Shown piece by piece: positions 17,331 through 26,489 of a stretch of 64,000 nucleotides of DNA. The position numbers and the translations under genes were made by a program. Below the pieces are notes generated by a model. The model did no database searches. It had not been told where the DNA came from and worked only from the letters and a program-made list of their open reading frames with translations. The DNA is taken from NCBI RefSeq assembly GCF_026153455.1, contig NZ_CP110629.1, positions 1,736,001 through 1,800,000 of the forward strand, given 5' to 3'. Origin of the DNA: Marinimicrobium sp. C6131. GTDB taxonomy: Bacteria; Pseudomonadota; Gammaproteobacteria; Pseudomonadales; Cellvibrionaceae. Each line of letters begins with the position of its first letter. Within the stretch, counting starts at the first letter, position 1.

Positions 17331-18653
17331 TCAGATTCCGCTCACGCGAGACGCCGGACGCTCAGACGGACCGGCCGCCTTATCATTCTCGGTCGCTTCT
17401 TTTTCCAGGGCCGCGTCGAACAGTTCCGCAAAGGTCATATCCAGTTGTTCAACGGAAAACATTTCGATGCGCCTCAGACGCTCGTGCACCTCGGGATACC
17501 AGGGCAACTTATCCAGATCAAGGCACGGATCGGGCAAGACGTTGGGCAGCCTCAACAGCGGGCCCAGTTCCCGAATGCGGCGGCGGTGGAGATCCCGGCA
17601 GAGCACGAAATCCCCCTGATTGGTCACCGCAATCCAGTGTTCTCTCTGCAAAGCCGTACGGATTCGCTGCCACTGGTCCGAAGCCAGCCCCAATTGCAAC
17701 AGCTCACCATCTTCCAACCCCCGCCCTTCGAGACTGCGGCGATAGAAATGCCACAACACCACCATGGCGGCCACCAGATCCGGGTAACCCCGATCCCGCA
17801 ACGCGATCTGGTAAACGCCGATGGTATGAACCAGAACAGCGCCGGCCAAAATCACAATCCAGGTCAGGTTTACCCACAGCAGAAACAGCGGAACGATGGC
17901 AAAGGCACCGTAAATGGAACTGAGTGCGGAGTTGGCGACAATAACGCCAAACACCGCCTTGAGCAGCTCAAACACCAGTCCGGTCACCACTCCGCCGATC
18001 AACGCATGGCGGATGGGTACTCGGCAATTGGGCACAGCGGCAAATAGCAGAGTGAAGGTCGCCGAGGTCAGCAGCCAGGGAGTAAACTCAAAAATCCAGG
18101 TAATCAGCCCGAGCGCTTCATAACCATCCATGAACAGTCGCAGAGAGGCCAGATAGGTGCTCATGGCCAGGCCGATGCCCAGCAGCAGAGGTCCCAGACT
18201 GAGCACCGCCCAGTAGAGCAGAAATTTGGAAATGCCCCGGCGGCCCCGCACGATACCCCACACCGAATTGAAGTTTTTCTCGATATTGGCCAGCATGAAA
18301 TAGGCCGATGCCACCAGAAACACGACGCCCACAATGGTCAGGCGACGGGCCTGTTGCGAGAATTCGCGCAGATGACCGAGCAACTCCTGGCCGGTTTCAG
18401 GTACCATATTGGCAAAGATCAGATCCTGGACTTGCTCACCCAGCCCCTGAAAGGCCGGAATGGCGGAGAACATGGAATAGGTCACCGTCATCAGGGGCAC
18501 AAGGGCAAACAGGGTGACGTAGGTTAACTGTGCGGCACTTTTCTGGCAGTCGGTATCTTTCAGTTGCTGCCCGATCATCTGCAAAAACTGCCATGTCAGG
18601 CGCAGATAGTGGCGACGATTTTCCGCGTTGAACAAGTCCCGCATAATCGGCAT
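17331..18653 (-). CDS. YihY/BrkB-family inner membrane protein
   Basis: A 440-residue protein with six membrane helices over about residues 40-275 and a cytoplasmic C-terminal domain of about 150 residues. Family features are 'QKSAAQLTYVTLFALVPLMT' and 'GAFAIVPLFLLWVNLTWIVI'. These proteins were once annotated as ribonuclease BN in error; the true role is unknown, perhaps transport or envelope function. The long C-terminal part with 'LLQLGLASDQWQRIRTALQ' looks like a winged-helix segment seen in the proteobacterial subgroup. Upstream of avtA. Confidence 0.87.
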   Translation of the reverse strand: MPIMRDLFNAENRRHYLRLTWQFLQMIGQQLKDTDCQKSAAQLTYVTLFALVPLMTVTYSMFSAIPAFQGLGEQVQDLIFANMVPETGQELLGHLREFSQQARRLTIVGVVFLVASAYFMLANIEKNFNSVWGIVRGRRGISKFLLYWAVLSLGPLLLGIGLAMSTYLASLRLFMDGYEALGLITWIFEFTPWLLTSATFTLLFAAVPNCRVPIRHALIGGVVTGLVFELLKAVFGVIVANSALSSIYGAFAIVPLFLLWVNLTWIVILAGAVLVHTIGVYQIALRDRGYPDLVAAMVVLWHFYRRSLEGRGLEDGELLQLGLASDQWQRIRTALQREHWIAVTNQGDFVLCRDLHRRRIRELGPLLRLPNVLPDPCLDLDKLPWYPEVHERLRRIEMFSVEQLDMTFAELFDAALEKEATENDKAAGPSERPASRVSGI

Positions 18654-18759
18654 TTCCTAATGTAAAACCTGAGCCCGAGCGCCAGGTACCGTCTTGAAGG
18701 AAGCGTATGATCACACTGTACCACAACCCCCACCATCACAAGCCCGGGCAGGTCGTCCT

Positions 18760-19383
18760 ATGCCCTACGTTCTGATCCTGTACTACAGCCGGACCGGTTC
18801 GGTTGCCGCCATGGCACAACAACTCGCCCGGGGCGTAAGGCGTGTCAAAGGCATTGAGGCCCGACTGCGCACGGTGCCGGCCGTCTCCGCCGATACCCAC
18901 GCCAGCGAGCCGGCCGTACCCACCGAAGGGGCACCCTATGCAACGCTGGAAGACCTGCGCCACTGTGCCGGTTTATTACTCGGCAGCCCGACGCGCTTCG
19001 GCAATATGGCCGCTCCGCTCAAATACTTTCTGGACAGTACCAGTAGCCTCTGGGTCAATGGCGACCTGATTGACAAGCCGGCGGCGGTGTTCACCTCAAC
19101 TTCGACATTGCACGGTGGTCAGGAGAGCACGCTGCTATCGATGATGCTTCCCCTATTGCATCATGGCATGATATTGATGGGCCAGCCATACAGCGAACCG
19201 GCGCTCACCCACACGCGCAGTGGCGGCACCCCCTACGGCCCGTCACACTGGGCCGAAGGCGCCGAGCCGGTCACCCTGACCGAACACGAAACCACACTGT
19301 GCCAGGCGCTCGGCCAGCGCATGGCGCAGTGGGCACTGCGCGGCCCCCGAGCCGTCGACACCCCGACCGCAAGCGGAGATTGA
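18760..19383 (+). CDS. wrbA: NAD(P)H:quinone oxidoreductase WrbA
   Basis: A flavodoxin-like FMN enzyme that reduces quinones by two electrons, avoiding semiquinone radicals. The 208-residue product starts at ATG 18760 with 'MPYVLILYYSRTGSVAAMA', the FMN-phosphate loop, and has 'GLLLGSPTRFGNMAAPLKYF' and 'TSTSTLHGGQESTLLSMM', which are WrbA signatures. An upstream in-frame ATG at 18694 would add 22 residues unlike the family. A DUF2069 gene follows after four bases. Confidence 0.92.
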   Translation: MPYVLILYYSRTGSVAAMAQQLARGVRRVKGIEARLRTVPAVSADTHASEPAVPTEGAPYATLEDLRHCAGLLLGSPTRFGNMAAPLKYFLDSTSSLWVNGDLIDKPAAVFTSTSTLHGGQESTLLSMMLPLLHHGMILMGQPYSEPALTHTRSGGTPYGPSHWAEGAEPVTLTEHETTLCQALGQRMAQWALRGPRAVDTPTASGD

Positions 19384-19387
19384 TCTT

Positions 19388-19792
19388 ATGGGAATGGCTC
19401 CTAAGGCCCCGGAAACCCCCGAACAGGCACAGCACATACGACGCAAGCTGTCGATCGCCCGCGCCCTGGTGCTGACCACCTACTCGGGGCTGCTCCTGAT
19501 GTTCACCCTCCTGACCCTGTTCAAGGCCGAGCCCAACTGGCCGCTATGGGTTGTGCAGGTCGTCCCTCTGCTGATCTTTGCACCCGGGTTAAAGCGTGGC
19601 TATCATCGGACGTATAGCTGGTTGTGTTTTGTGGTGCTACTGTACTTCACCTGGGCCGTCACCAATACGCTCTCGCCACTGGCCTACTGGCGTGACTACC
19701 TGGCGGTGGCACTGACCGTCGTACTGTTCTCCAGCGCAATGATGGCCAGCCGCTGGCGCCAGCAATGGTGGCTCTGGGAAAACCGCCACTGA
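19388..19792 (+). CDS. DUF2069 membrane protein
   Basis: A 134-residue protein with four membrane helices, about residues 25-45, 53-70, 76-95 and 101-119. This matches the DUF2069 family, whose 'SWLCFVVLLYF' and 'GLKRGYHRTY' stretches are seen here. Its function is unknown. In gammaproteobacteria it usually sits immediately after wrbA, as here (four bases), so a membrane role linked to quinone chemistry is possible but unproven. Confidence 0.85.
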   Translation: MGMAPKAPETPEQAQHIRRKLSIARALVLTTYSGLLLMFTLLTLFKAEPNWPLWVVQVVPLLIFAPGLKRGYHRTYSWLCFVVLLYFTWAVTNTLSPLAYWRDYLAVALTVVLFSSAMMASRWRQQWWLWENRH

Positions 19793-19846
19793 CCGGCCGC
19801 TGATAACCACAACCGCTCATACCTCAGGATCGAAAGGACCGACACC

Positions 19847-21730
19847 GTGACCTACGACGACCAGACTCCCGCTCCCGCCCGCAAACGCCGCGGATTCATT
19901 CGCCGGTTTTTCGGCTTCATCGGACGAAGCATCAGCTGGTTGCGCGTGGTATTGGGCAACCTGATCTTTCTGCTGGTGTTGCTGTTCGTGGTGCTCGCCT
20001 TTCTCCCCAAGGAGCCCCTGGTATTGCCGGACGAGTTTGCCCTGACTCTGGCGCCGACCGGTTACCTGGTGGATGAGGAAAGCTACGTGGATCCTGTGAA
20101 CATGATCCTCGGCGGCGGCGACGACTCCTCGATGGAAACCCCCATCCGCCCGCTGATTCAGGCCATTGATGCCGGCCGCACGGATCCGAGAGTCAGCGGC
20201 CTGGTGCTGGAATTGGACGAACTGCTGGGCGGTGGAATCAGCAAGCTTGAGGAGATAGGTGCGGCCCTGCAACGATTCAAAGACAGCGACAAGCCGATCA
20301 TTGCCCTGGGCAGTCTGTACACCCAGGAGCAGTATTACCTGGCGAGTTACGCCGATGAGATATACCTGGATCCGATGGGCTCGGTACTGCTCACCGGCTA
20401 CGCCAACTACCGCAACTATTTCAAAAGTGCCATGGACAAACTGTCCGTGAATTTCCACGTCTTCCGGGTCGGAAAGTACAAAGATTTTATCGAACCCTAT
20501 ACCCGGGACGACATGTCTCCCGAATCCCGGGAGCACAACAGCGAGTGGCTCAACCAGCTCTGGGGCGTATACACCAGCCGGGTGGAAGCGCTGCGCCAAT
20601 TGCCCAGCGGCGCCGTCAATGACTACATCCGCAACATGGATATCCAACTGGCCTCGGTGAGCGGCGACAGTGCACAACTGGCACTGGAATCGCAGCTGAT
20701 CGACGGAATCCTAAGCCACCGCGAGCGCCAGCAACTGCTGACCGAGCGTTTCGGTCACAGCGACTACGGGGATCATTACAATGGAATAGGCCATAGGACG
20801 TTTTTGGCCGATGTCCGTCGCCAGTCCGCAAAATCCGCAAACGACCGTGTCGGCTTGATCGTCGCGTCCGGTACCATCTCCTCCGGCGAGCAACCCGAAG
20901 GCAGCATCGGTAGTGATAGCTTCCTGCAACGGTTGCAGCAGGTGCGGGACGACCCGAACATCAAAGCGCTCGTCATCCGCATCGACAGCGGCGGTGGTAG
21001 CGCCTATGCCTCGGAGGTCATTCGTTCCGAAATCGCGGCACTGCGGGCAGAAGGGATGCCGGTACTGGTTTCCATGGGCAGTATGGCCGCCTCCGGAGGC
21101 TACTGGATGGCCGCGGGCGCCGATGAAATCTGGGCAACACCCACGACACTGACCGGTTCCATCGGCGTATTCGGGGCCATACCGACCTTTGAGGACAGTC
21201 TTGAGAAAATCGGCATTCATGTAGATGGAGTTGGCACCACGCCGCTGGCCGGCTCCATGCGCCTGGACCGAACACTGACACCCCAGGCCAACCGGATCAT
21301 TCAACAGACGGTGAATCACATTTACCAACAGTTCATCGAACTCGTTGCCGACGCCCGGGGGCTGACTCCAGAGCGGGTGGATCAGTTGGGTCAGGGACGC
21401 GTGTGGACGGGTGCGATGGCACAGGAGCTCGGACTGGTGGACCGTTTGGGTAGTCTGGAAGAGACACTCGCCGCGGCGGCGGAGCACGCTGAGCTGGGCG
21501 ACTACGAGGTGCGCCAGATCACCCGCCCGCTGGCGCCCTACGAGCAGTTTCTCAAGCAGCTCAGCGGCAGCGCCGTCAGCGCCTGGGTGCCGCAGGTATC
21601 TGGGCCGGAGTGGTTGACGCCGAAGTTGAAGAGTCAGCTCGCGCCGTTGCTGGAACCTCTGCGGATGTTGAGTGAACTTGATGATCCAAGAGCGGTTTAT
21701 GCGCGGTGTATGGAGTGTCTGGCGCCCTAA
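19847..21730 (+). CDS. sppA: Signal peptide peptidase SppA, 67K type
   Basis: SppA is a membrane-bound serine protease that degrades cleaved signal peptides on the periplasmic side. The 627-residue protein starts at GTG 19847, preceded by a good ribosome site (GAAAGG), has one N-terminal membrane helix (about 34-53), and two S49 domains. The catalytic dyad is Lys210 in 'RVGKYKDFIEPY' and Ser416 in 'AASGGYW', matching the E. coli enzyme's Lys209/Ser409. Its stop overlaps that of the convergent eboC. Confidence 0.94.
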   Translation: MTYDDQTPAPARKRRGFIRRFFGFIGRSISWLRVVLGNLIFLLVLLFVVLAFLPKEPLVLPDEFALTLAPTGYLVDEESYVDPVNMILGGGDDSSMETPIRPLIQAIDAGRTDPRVSGLVLELDELLGGGISKLEEIGAALQRFKDSDKPIIALGSLYTQEQYYLASYADEIYLDPMGSVLLTGYANYRNYFKSAMDKLSVNFHVFRVGKYKDFIEPYTRDDMSPESREHNSEWLNQLWGVYTSRVEALRQLPSGAVNDYIRNMDIQLASVSGDSAQLALESQLIDGILSHRERQQLLTERFGHSDYGDHYNGIGHRTFLADVRRQSAKSANDRVGLIVASGTISSGEQPEGSIGSDSFLQRLQQVRDDPNIKALVIRIDSGGGSAYASEVIRSEIAALRAEGMPVLVSMGSMAASGGYWMAAGADEIWATPTTLTGSIGVFGAIPTFEDSLEKIGIHVDGVGTTPLAGSMRLDRTLTPQANRIIQQTVNHIYQQFIELVADARGLTPERVDQLGQGRVWTGAMAQELGLVDRLGSLEETLAAAAEHAELGDYEVRQITRPLAPYEQFLKQLSGSAVSAWVPQVSGPEWLTPKLKSQLAPLLEPLRMLSELDDPRAVYARCMECLAP

Positions 21731-22437
21731 TCCCCCCGAACATACCGCTGGCTCAGCCGGGTCAACAGGGTCGCCGCAACACCAATCGCGAGCCATACGG
21801 GGTTCACCACAATCGCGAGAAATACCCCGTCGACAATCCCCATGGCCGCGATCATCCAGGGAATCACGGGAAAACCAAAGCCGTCTCGACGGCTGTTCTC
21901 CCACCGCGCCACCACCGTGACCGCCAGGGTATAAACCGTCTGAATACCGCCCGCCAACCATACCAACGCGGGCACCTCCCCCACCAAGGCCACCGCAGTC
22001 ACCGCGTAAACCCCAAGCCGGGTCAGCGCCATCAGAAACACGGTACTCCAATGTTTTTTATGCAACGCATCGTACAGAACAATCACCAGCAATAAAGCCA
22101 GGCCCGCCAAGGGCGCCCGATCGTCCGGAGCAAAAAACAGAAACACGAACCCCGTGGCAAACAGCCCCAACGCGATACTCAACACCTGCCGGGGCCGAAC
22201 CCGCCCCGAAGGAATGGGACGATAAGGCTGATGCTGGGTATCCCAATCCCGATCACAGTAATCGTTCAGCGTCATACCACCGGCATAGAAACAGGAAATG
22301 GCAAAGATCAACAAACCGATGGTGTAGCTACCACCAACGGTAGCACTGACCAACACCGCGGTCGTCAGGATGTTCATCCACACTGTCGGCAGGTTACTGA
22401 CCCGCCCCAGGGCTAACAGGGTTTTTACAGAAGGCAT
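21727..22437 (-). CDS. eboC: EboC: UbiA-type prenyltransferase of the ebo cluster
   Basis: A 236-residue membrane protein of the UbiA superfamily with about eight helices. The first Asp-rich motif is 'NDYCDRDWD', followed by 'RPIPSGRV'; the second is modified to 'LYDALHKKHW'. UbiA enzymes move a prenyl chain onto an aromatic or other acceptor. Here it is the last gene of a six-gene ebo set, so EboC is the best name. The start at 22437 gives 'MPSVKTLLALGRVSNLPTVW', typical for the group. Its acceptor is not established. Confidence 0.85.
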   Translation of the reverse strand: MPSVKTLLALGRVSNLPTVWMNILTTAVLVSATVGGSYTIGLLIFAISCFYAGGMTLNDYCDRDWDTQHQPYRPIPSGRVRPRQVLSIALGLFATGFVFLFFAPDDRAPLAGLALLLVIVLYDALHKKHWSTVFLMALTRLGVYAVTAVALVGEVPALVWLAGGIQTVYTLAVTVVARWENSRRDGFGFPVIPWMIAAMGIVDGVFLAIVVNPVWLAIGVAATLLTRLSQRYVRGD

Positions 22438-22477
22438 AACACTCTCAATTCGGTGCAAGGGTTAACGTTGGCACTGA

Positions 22478-22589
22478 GGCCGAAGGTGGGGTCTACCGTT
22501 TGTAGACTCTCGGAGACAAGGATGTCGACGAGAAGCCCCCATGGATGGGTTCACGGCGGGTCTACAAACGGTAGACCCCACCTTCGGCC
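22478..22589. repeat. Long palindromic repeat, family 1 copy 1 (between eboF and eboC)
   Basis: A perfect 30-base inverted repeat (22478-22507 and 22560-22589) encloses a 52-base loop with the conserved core, which includes CGACGAGAAGCCCCCA and GGGTTCACGGCGG. The outer flank GGCACTGAGG is shared with copy 3 at 47961-48083. The middle of the arm differs from copy 3 but remains fully complementary. It lies inside the ebo operon, so transcripts would carry a very stable stem. Confidence 0.85.
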
Positions 22590-22610
22590 GGACTCTAATA
22601 GCACACTTAA

Positions 22611-23975
22611 CTAATCAAACAAATGCTTCAACATAAGATCGCAGATATCCGTCGCCGGCACTCTTCCGTCGGGAATCAACCGCGGCTCCGTACTCATCAG
22701 CAAAGGCAGCGACTCCGGCGAACCATCACTCACCCCATGGGAACCCTTCACCAACTCCGGCGCAACGGCAATCACATCCATCACATAGCGAAAGCCGAGT
22801 TTTTTCTGAGCCACCCGACGCGCCGCTTTCAATTTCGGAAACCGCAGTTTCGGGTCAAAAAACAACTCACAGGGATCGAAACCGGGCTTGCGGTGAATCT
22901 CCACCTGATGAGCGTAATCCGGCTGGCGCTCATCGTCCAACCAGAAATAATAGGTAAACCAGCTATCGGGCTTCGCCAGCAGCACCAACTCACCGCTGCG
23001 CTCATGTTCCAGCCCCAGTTCGGCCTGTTCGGTTTTATCCAGAACCCGATCAATGCCTTCCACCCCTTCAAAGACCTGGCGAACGGCGGGAATATCATCG
23101 GGGTTGTGTACATAGATGTGGGCAATCTGGTGGTCCGCCACCGCGAAGGCGCGGCTACTGAAATAATCCAGATACTCTTTGCCCAGGTCCACTTTCACCG
23201 AGACCATACCCGCATCGCGCAGCAGTCGGTTGGGATGCACCGCTCGGTTGACCTTCTGAATACCGTACTCGGACAGCACCATCACGCGGCAACCGCGCTG
23301 TTGAAAAAAGTCGAGCAGATCACCCACCAGGGTATCAATCTCCTGCAGGTCCTGAGCGATATCACCATCGGGCCCCTCTTTCTGGAGCACATAATCCAGA
23401 TGCGGCAGGTACACAAGCTGCAGGCTGGGCCGCTTCTCTTCTTCAATATACTTCGCCGCATCCGCAATCCACTGACTGGATTTGATGCTGGTCATGGGGC
23501 CCCAGAAGTTGAACAGCGGAAAGTTGCCGAATTTTTCACTGAGGGTGTGGCGCAGTTCCAGCGGGCAGGTATAGCAGTCCGGCTCTTTGCGACCGTCGGC
23601 CAGGTACAGTGGGCGCGGCGTCAGGGTCCAGTCGGCATCGGTGGCCATGGCGTACCACCAGAAGGTGTTGCTGCAGGTAAAGTTCGGGTCGCGCTCTTTG
23701 GCCAGGTGCCACACTTTAGGACTCTGAACCAGTTTGTTACTTTGCCGCCAGAGCCAGACTTCGTTCATATCCCGAAAATACCAGCCATTGGCCACGATGC
23801 CATGATCTTTCGGTGGCTTACCCGTGGTGTAAGTGGCTTGGGCAGTACAGGTAACCGCAGGAATAACCGGCTCAATGTCAGTGGCCTTGTCTCGCAGCTT
23901 ATTGAGATTGGGCGTATGCTCACCCAATAATTTTCTCGTGAGACCTACGACGTTAAGAACAACCGTTCTATGCAT
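22611..23975 (-). CDS. eboF: EboF: nucleotide pyrophosphatase/phosphodiesterase-like protein of the ebo cluster
   Basis: A 454-residue soluble protein of the alkaline phosphatase superfamily, type I phosphodiesterase/nucleotide pyrophosphatase group. Evidence: N-terminal 'HRTVVLNVVGL', the nucleophile region 'PAVTCTAQATYTTGKPPKDH' followed by GI, and metal-site segments 'LPHLDYVLQKEGPDGD' and 'VLSEYGI'. No signal peptide is seen, so it is cytoplasmic. In ebo clusters this is EboF. The reaction is unknown; hydrolysis of a phosphate ester or diester intermediate is likely. Repeats lie on both sides of it. Confidence 0.85.
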   Translation of the reverse strand: MHRTVVLNVVGLTRKLLGEHTPNLNKLRDKATDIEPVIPAVTCTAQATYTTGKPPKDHGIVANGWYFRDMNEVWLWRQSNKLVQSPKVWHLAKERDPNFTCSNTFWWYAMATDADWTLTPRPLYLADGRKEPDCYTCPLELRHTLSEKFGNFPLFNFWGPMTSIKSSQWIADAAKYIEEEKRPSLQLVYLPHLDYVLQKEGPDGDIAQDLQEIDTLVGDLLDFFQQRGCRVMVLSEYGIQKVNRAVHPNRLLRDAGMVSVKVDLGKEYLDYFSSRAFAVADHQIAHIYVHNPDDIPAVRQVFEGVEGIDRVLDKTEQAELGLEHERSGELVLLAKPDSWFTYYFWLDDERQPDYAHQVEIHRKPGFDPCELFFDPKLRFPKLKAARRVAQKKLGFRYVMDVIAVAPELVKGSHGVSDGSPESLPLLMSTEPRLIPDGRVPATDICDLMLKHLFD

Positions 23976-24015
23976 ATCACCACTCTTTAATTTGGCACAT
24001 CAGTCAATGGAGAGA

Positions 24016-24192
24016 GCAATCGGTCCGGAGTCTGTTCCAATACTCTCGGAGGCAGGGAGCCGACAAGAAGCCTCCAGGGATGATTCACTAGCCACATCCG
24101 TGTGGCTAGCCCTCCGGGCAGCTTCGCTGCGCAAATCGTCTATCCTGCCGATTTGTCACGGCGGGTCTTGGAACAGACTCCGGACCGATTGC
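24016..24192. repeat. Long palindromic repeat, family 1 copy 2 (between eboE and eboF), interrupted
   Basis: Arms 24016-24040 and 24168-24192 are a perfect 25-base inverted repeat whose sequence differs from the arms of copies 1 and 3. The core (ACTCTCGGAGGCAGGGAGCC, then GACAAGAAGCC, then CACGGCGGGTC) aligns with the other two copies but is split by a 67-base insertion at 24089-24155. Confidence 0.8.
24089..24155. mobile_element. Small hairpin element nested in repeat copy 2
   Basis: A 67-base insert flanked by a four-base duplication TCAC (24085-24088 and 24156-24159), judged by comparison with the uninterrupted cores of the other copies. It folds as three hairpins: TAGCCACA-tccg-TGTGGCTA, CCCTCCGGG, then CAAATCG...CGATTTG. 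A related element lies at 30953-31018. It codes for nothing, so it would move, if at all, with outside help. Confidence 0.6.
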
Positions 24193-24201
24193 GTCGAGCG
24201 T

Positions 24202-25332
24202 TCAGTCACAATCCAGTAGTTGGTTTACCCACATTAGCTCTCGGGCGATACTCTCCCCCACCGACTCCGTTTTAAGGTGTTCGGGCAAAACGCCAAAGCT
24301 GTAGGTTTCCACTTCCAGGGGAATATCGGTAGCCAGTTTGGGCAGCAATGTTTTCAGAAACCCCTGGGTGGTGCCGCAGTCGCCCAGGTGTTCGAGGAAG
24401 ATCGGTACGTGGAAGTGTACCCGGCACTCGGTTGGCGTCAGGCCCGCATCCATGGCCGCCTCGAATTCGGGTAAGTCGGGGAAAGCGTGTAGCGCTCCAT
24501 CACCGGTGCGGGCAATGGCCTGGTGTAGGTAGACCGGCTCATTGAAACCTTTGAGGCGCTCGACTTCTTCCGGGGTGTCGGCCTGCAGAGCGCTGGAGAC
24601 CTGGACTTTGGCGATGGGGATTTCGGCTTCGGCCAAGCGCTGCAGGCAGATGGCCGGGTCTTCGAATTCGACGGCCTGGTGGCAGCAGTCGAAGCAGACG
24701 CCCAAATGGGCGTTTTCGGCCAGACTCAGACGCGGGCGCAGGCGTTGGAAGAAGGCCAGCAGTTCGTCGGTGGTTTCCAGCACGCAGGCCGGCTCGGGTT
24801 CGATGGCGAGCATCAGGTGTACGCCGGTGCTTCGCTTCAGGTTGGCGAAGTGGGCGAGTACGTCCTGGATGTGGTCGAATACGGTGTTCCAGTCTTCCGG
24901 TGCGAAGCCCTGTTTGAAGGCGACCGGTACCGTGGATATCGACAACTGTCGGGCATCCGGTTGCAGTTGTACGGCGATGTCACCGAGCTGGCAGGTGTAG
25001 CGCACGCGCTCTTCATCGCGCCAGTCCGGCAGGTAGACGTTTTCTTTGACCCGTTCGTTGTGGAAGGCGCCGTAGGGAAAGCCATTGATGGTCAGCAGAT
25101 AGGCGTTGTGCTCGCGACACCATTGCTGGAATTCCGCGACCGCCTGGGCGTCCACTTCCGTCGCCGCTTGCCCGGCGATGCGCAGCCCCAGGGGAAAGGG
25201 ACGCTGGGCGGTGTCTCCCAGTCGCTCCATGACTTCCAGCCCGTGGCTGTTGAGGTTGTGCATCACATCGGCCCAGCCTTCGCCGGGGTGGATGTTGCTG
25301 CAATAGGTGAGTGGCGCGTTCAGCTTGGCCAT
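24202..25332 (-). CDS. eboE: EboE: sugar-phosphate isomerase-like TIM-barrel protein of the ebo cluster
   Basis: A 376-residue protein of the xylose isomerase-like TIM barrel type. It starts at ATG 25332 ('MAKLNAPLTYCSNIHPGEGW'), preceded by GGAGAA, and overlaps eboD's end by 13 bases. Metal- and substrate-site candidates are in 'LMLAIEPEPACVLE', 'HLGVCFDCCHQAVEFED' and 'VHFHVPIF'. Annotated as metabolite-traffic protein EboE in other ebo clusters. Substrate and reaction are unknown. Confidence 0.87.
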   Translation of the reverse strand: MAKLNAPLTYCSNIHPGEGWADVMHNLNSHGLEVMERLGDTAQRPFPLGLRIAGQAATEVDAQAVAEFQQWCREHNAYLLTINGFPYGAFHNERVKENVYLPDWRDEERVRYTCQLGDIAVQLQPDARQLSISTVPVAFKQGFAPEDWNTVFDHIQDVLAHFANLKRSTGVHLMLAIEPEPACVLETTDELLAFFQRLRPRLSLAENAHLGVCFDCCHQAVEFEDPAICLQRLAEAEIPIAKVQVSSALQADTPEEVERLKGFNEPVYLHQAIARTGDGALHAFPDLPEFEAAMDAGLTPTECRVHFHVPIFLEHLGDCGTTQGFLKTLLPKLATDIPLEVETYSFGVLPEHLKTESVGESIARELMWVNQLLDCD

Positions 25333-26465
25333 TGGTTCTCCAGCAGTTGCTGACGGCACTGGTGCATGGTGTCCAGGTCAATGTGGTCCACTTCTTCCGC
25401 TTCGCCCGCCGAGATCAACAGAGTGATGCACAGCTCGCCGCCCAGGTGTTCGCGGAAACCCTGCAGGGCCGCGTCGATATCCAGCGCTTCAAGGGCCGGA
25501 TGACGCAGGGTGAAACCGACACCTTCGAGCGTGTCGCGAATGGCCAACAGGGTGTGTGTATCGATGGTGCCCATGGCGTGGGAGTACAGTGAGTCCAGGG
25601 CAATGCCGATGGCCACCGCTTCGCCATGGCGCAGCTCGGAGTTGGAAAGTTCTTCCATCCGGTGCGCGCCCCAGTGACCGAAGTCCAGAGGCCGGGCACT
25701 GCCCTGCTCGAAGGGGTCACCACTGGTGCGGATATGGTTCAGGTGCAGCTCGGCGCACCGGGCGATCATATGCTCCATGGCCTTGGGTTCAAATTCCCCC
25801 AGGCGATGGCGCGCTTCATGTAGCCAGTGGAAAAATTCGCCGTCGCGTATCAGCGCGACTTTCACCGCTTCGGCAATGCCACAGCGGCTGTCCCGAGCCG
25901 ACAGGCTGCTCAGCAGATCGTAGTCGTTGATCACGGCATAGGGTGCCGCGAAAGTACCCAGGTAGTTTTTACGGCCGCGATAGTTGATGGCATTTTTTAC
26001 TCCAATACCGGCGTCGTTTTGGGCCAACACCGTAGTGGGCATGCGGATCAATCGGATGCCGCGATGCGCGGTGGCCGCCGCATAGCCCATGGCATCGATC
26101 ACGGCACCGCCGCCAATCACCAAGGCGAAGCTGTGCCGGTCAATCCGATCGGTTTGCGTGCGCCGGTAAAACTCATCGACTTCCACCGGATCGTTCTTGC
26201 AGATCTCGCCGCCGCGCACCATCAGTGGCGGCTCAATCAGCTCGATCCGGTCCGCGTGAGCCTCGGCGTAAGCGCGCATGCGCTCCACCAGGTCCGGGTG
26301 GCCCTTGAGCACCTGATCGTCGATCACGGGCAGAACCCGGTGACGCTTTTTGCCCGCAAACGCGAGCACCTTGAGCAATATATCGCTCTCGGGGTTGAAG
26401 GTGTACCGGTTGAAATACACCGGGAACTCGTGCGTCATGGTGAACGCCTGGTGAATCTGCCACAT
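25320..26465 (-). CDS. eboD: EboD: 3-dehydroquinate synthase-like sugar-phosphate cyclase of the ebo cluster
   Basis: A 381-residue member of the dehydroquinate synthase superfamily. It has the NAD/substrate stretch 'RMPTTVLAQNDAGIGVKNA', and zinc ligands in 'GIAEAVKVALIRD' (Glu), 'LDFGHWGAH' (His) and 'LRHGEAVAIG' (His). The 'GIGVKNA' stretch recalls valiolone-type cyclases more than AroB. Start at ATG 26465 gives the 'IHQAF' opening I expect for EboD. It would cyclise a sugar phosphate; product unknown. It does not look like the housekeeping AroB. Confidence 0.87.
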   Translation of the reverse strand: MWQIHQAFTMTHEFPVYFNRYTFNPESDILLKVLAFAGKKRHRVLPVIDDQVLKGHPDLVERMRAYAEAHADRIELIEPPLMVRGGEICKNDPVEVDEFYRRTQTDRIDRHSFALVIGGGAVIDAMGYAAATAHRGIRLIRMPTTVLAQNDAGIGVKNAINYRGRKNYLGTFAAPYAVINDYDLLSSLSARDSRCGIAEAVKVALIRDGEFFHWLHEARHRLGEFEPKAMEHMIARCAELHLNHIRTSGDPFEQGSARPLDFGHWGAHRMEELSNSELRHGEAVAIGIALDSLYSHAMGTIDTHTLLAIRDTLEGVGFTLRHPALEALDIDAALQGFREHLGGELCITLLISAGEAEEVDHIDLDTMHQCRQQLLENQWPS

Positions 26466-26489
26466 GAGTTGCTACCGCTTATTCTGCAA

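Noticed and set aside
22623..23930. A 435-codon open frame on the plus strand opposite eboF
   Set aside because: Antisense to a gene with intact phosphodiesterase motifs; no ribosome site or domain.
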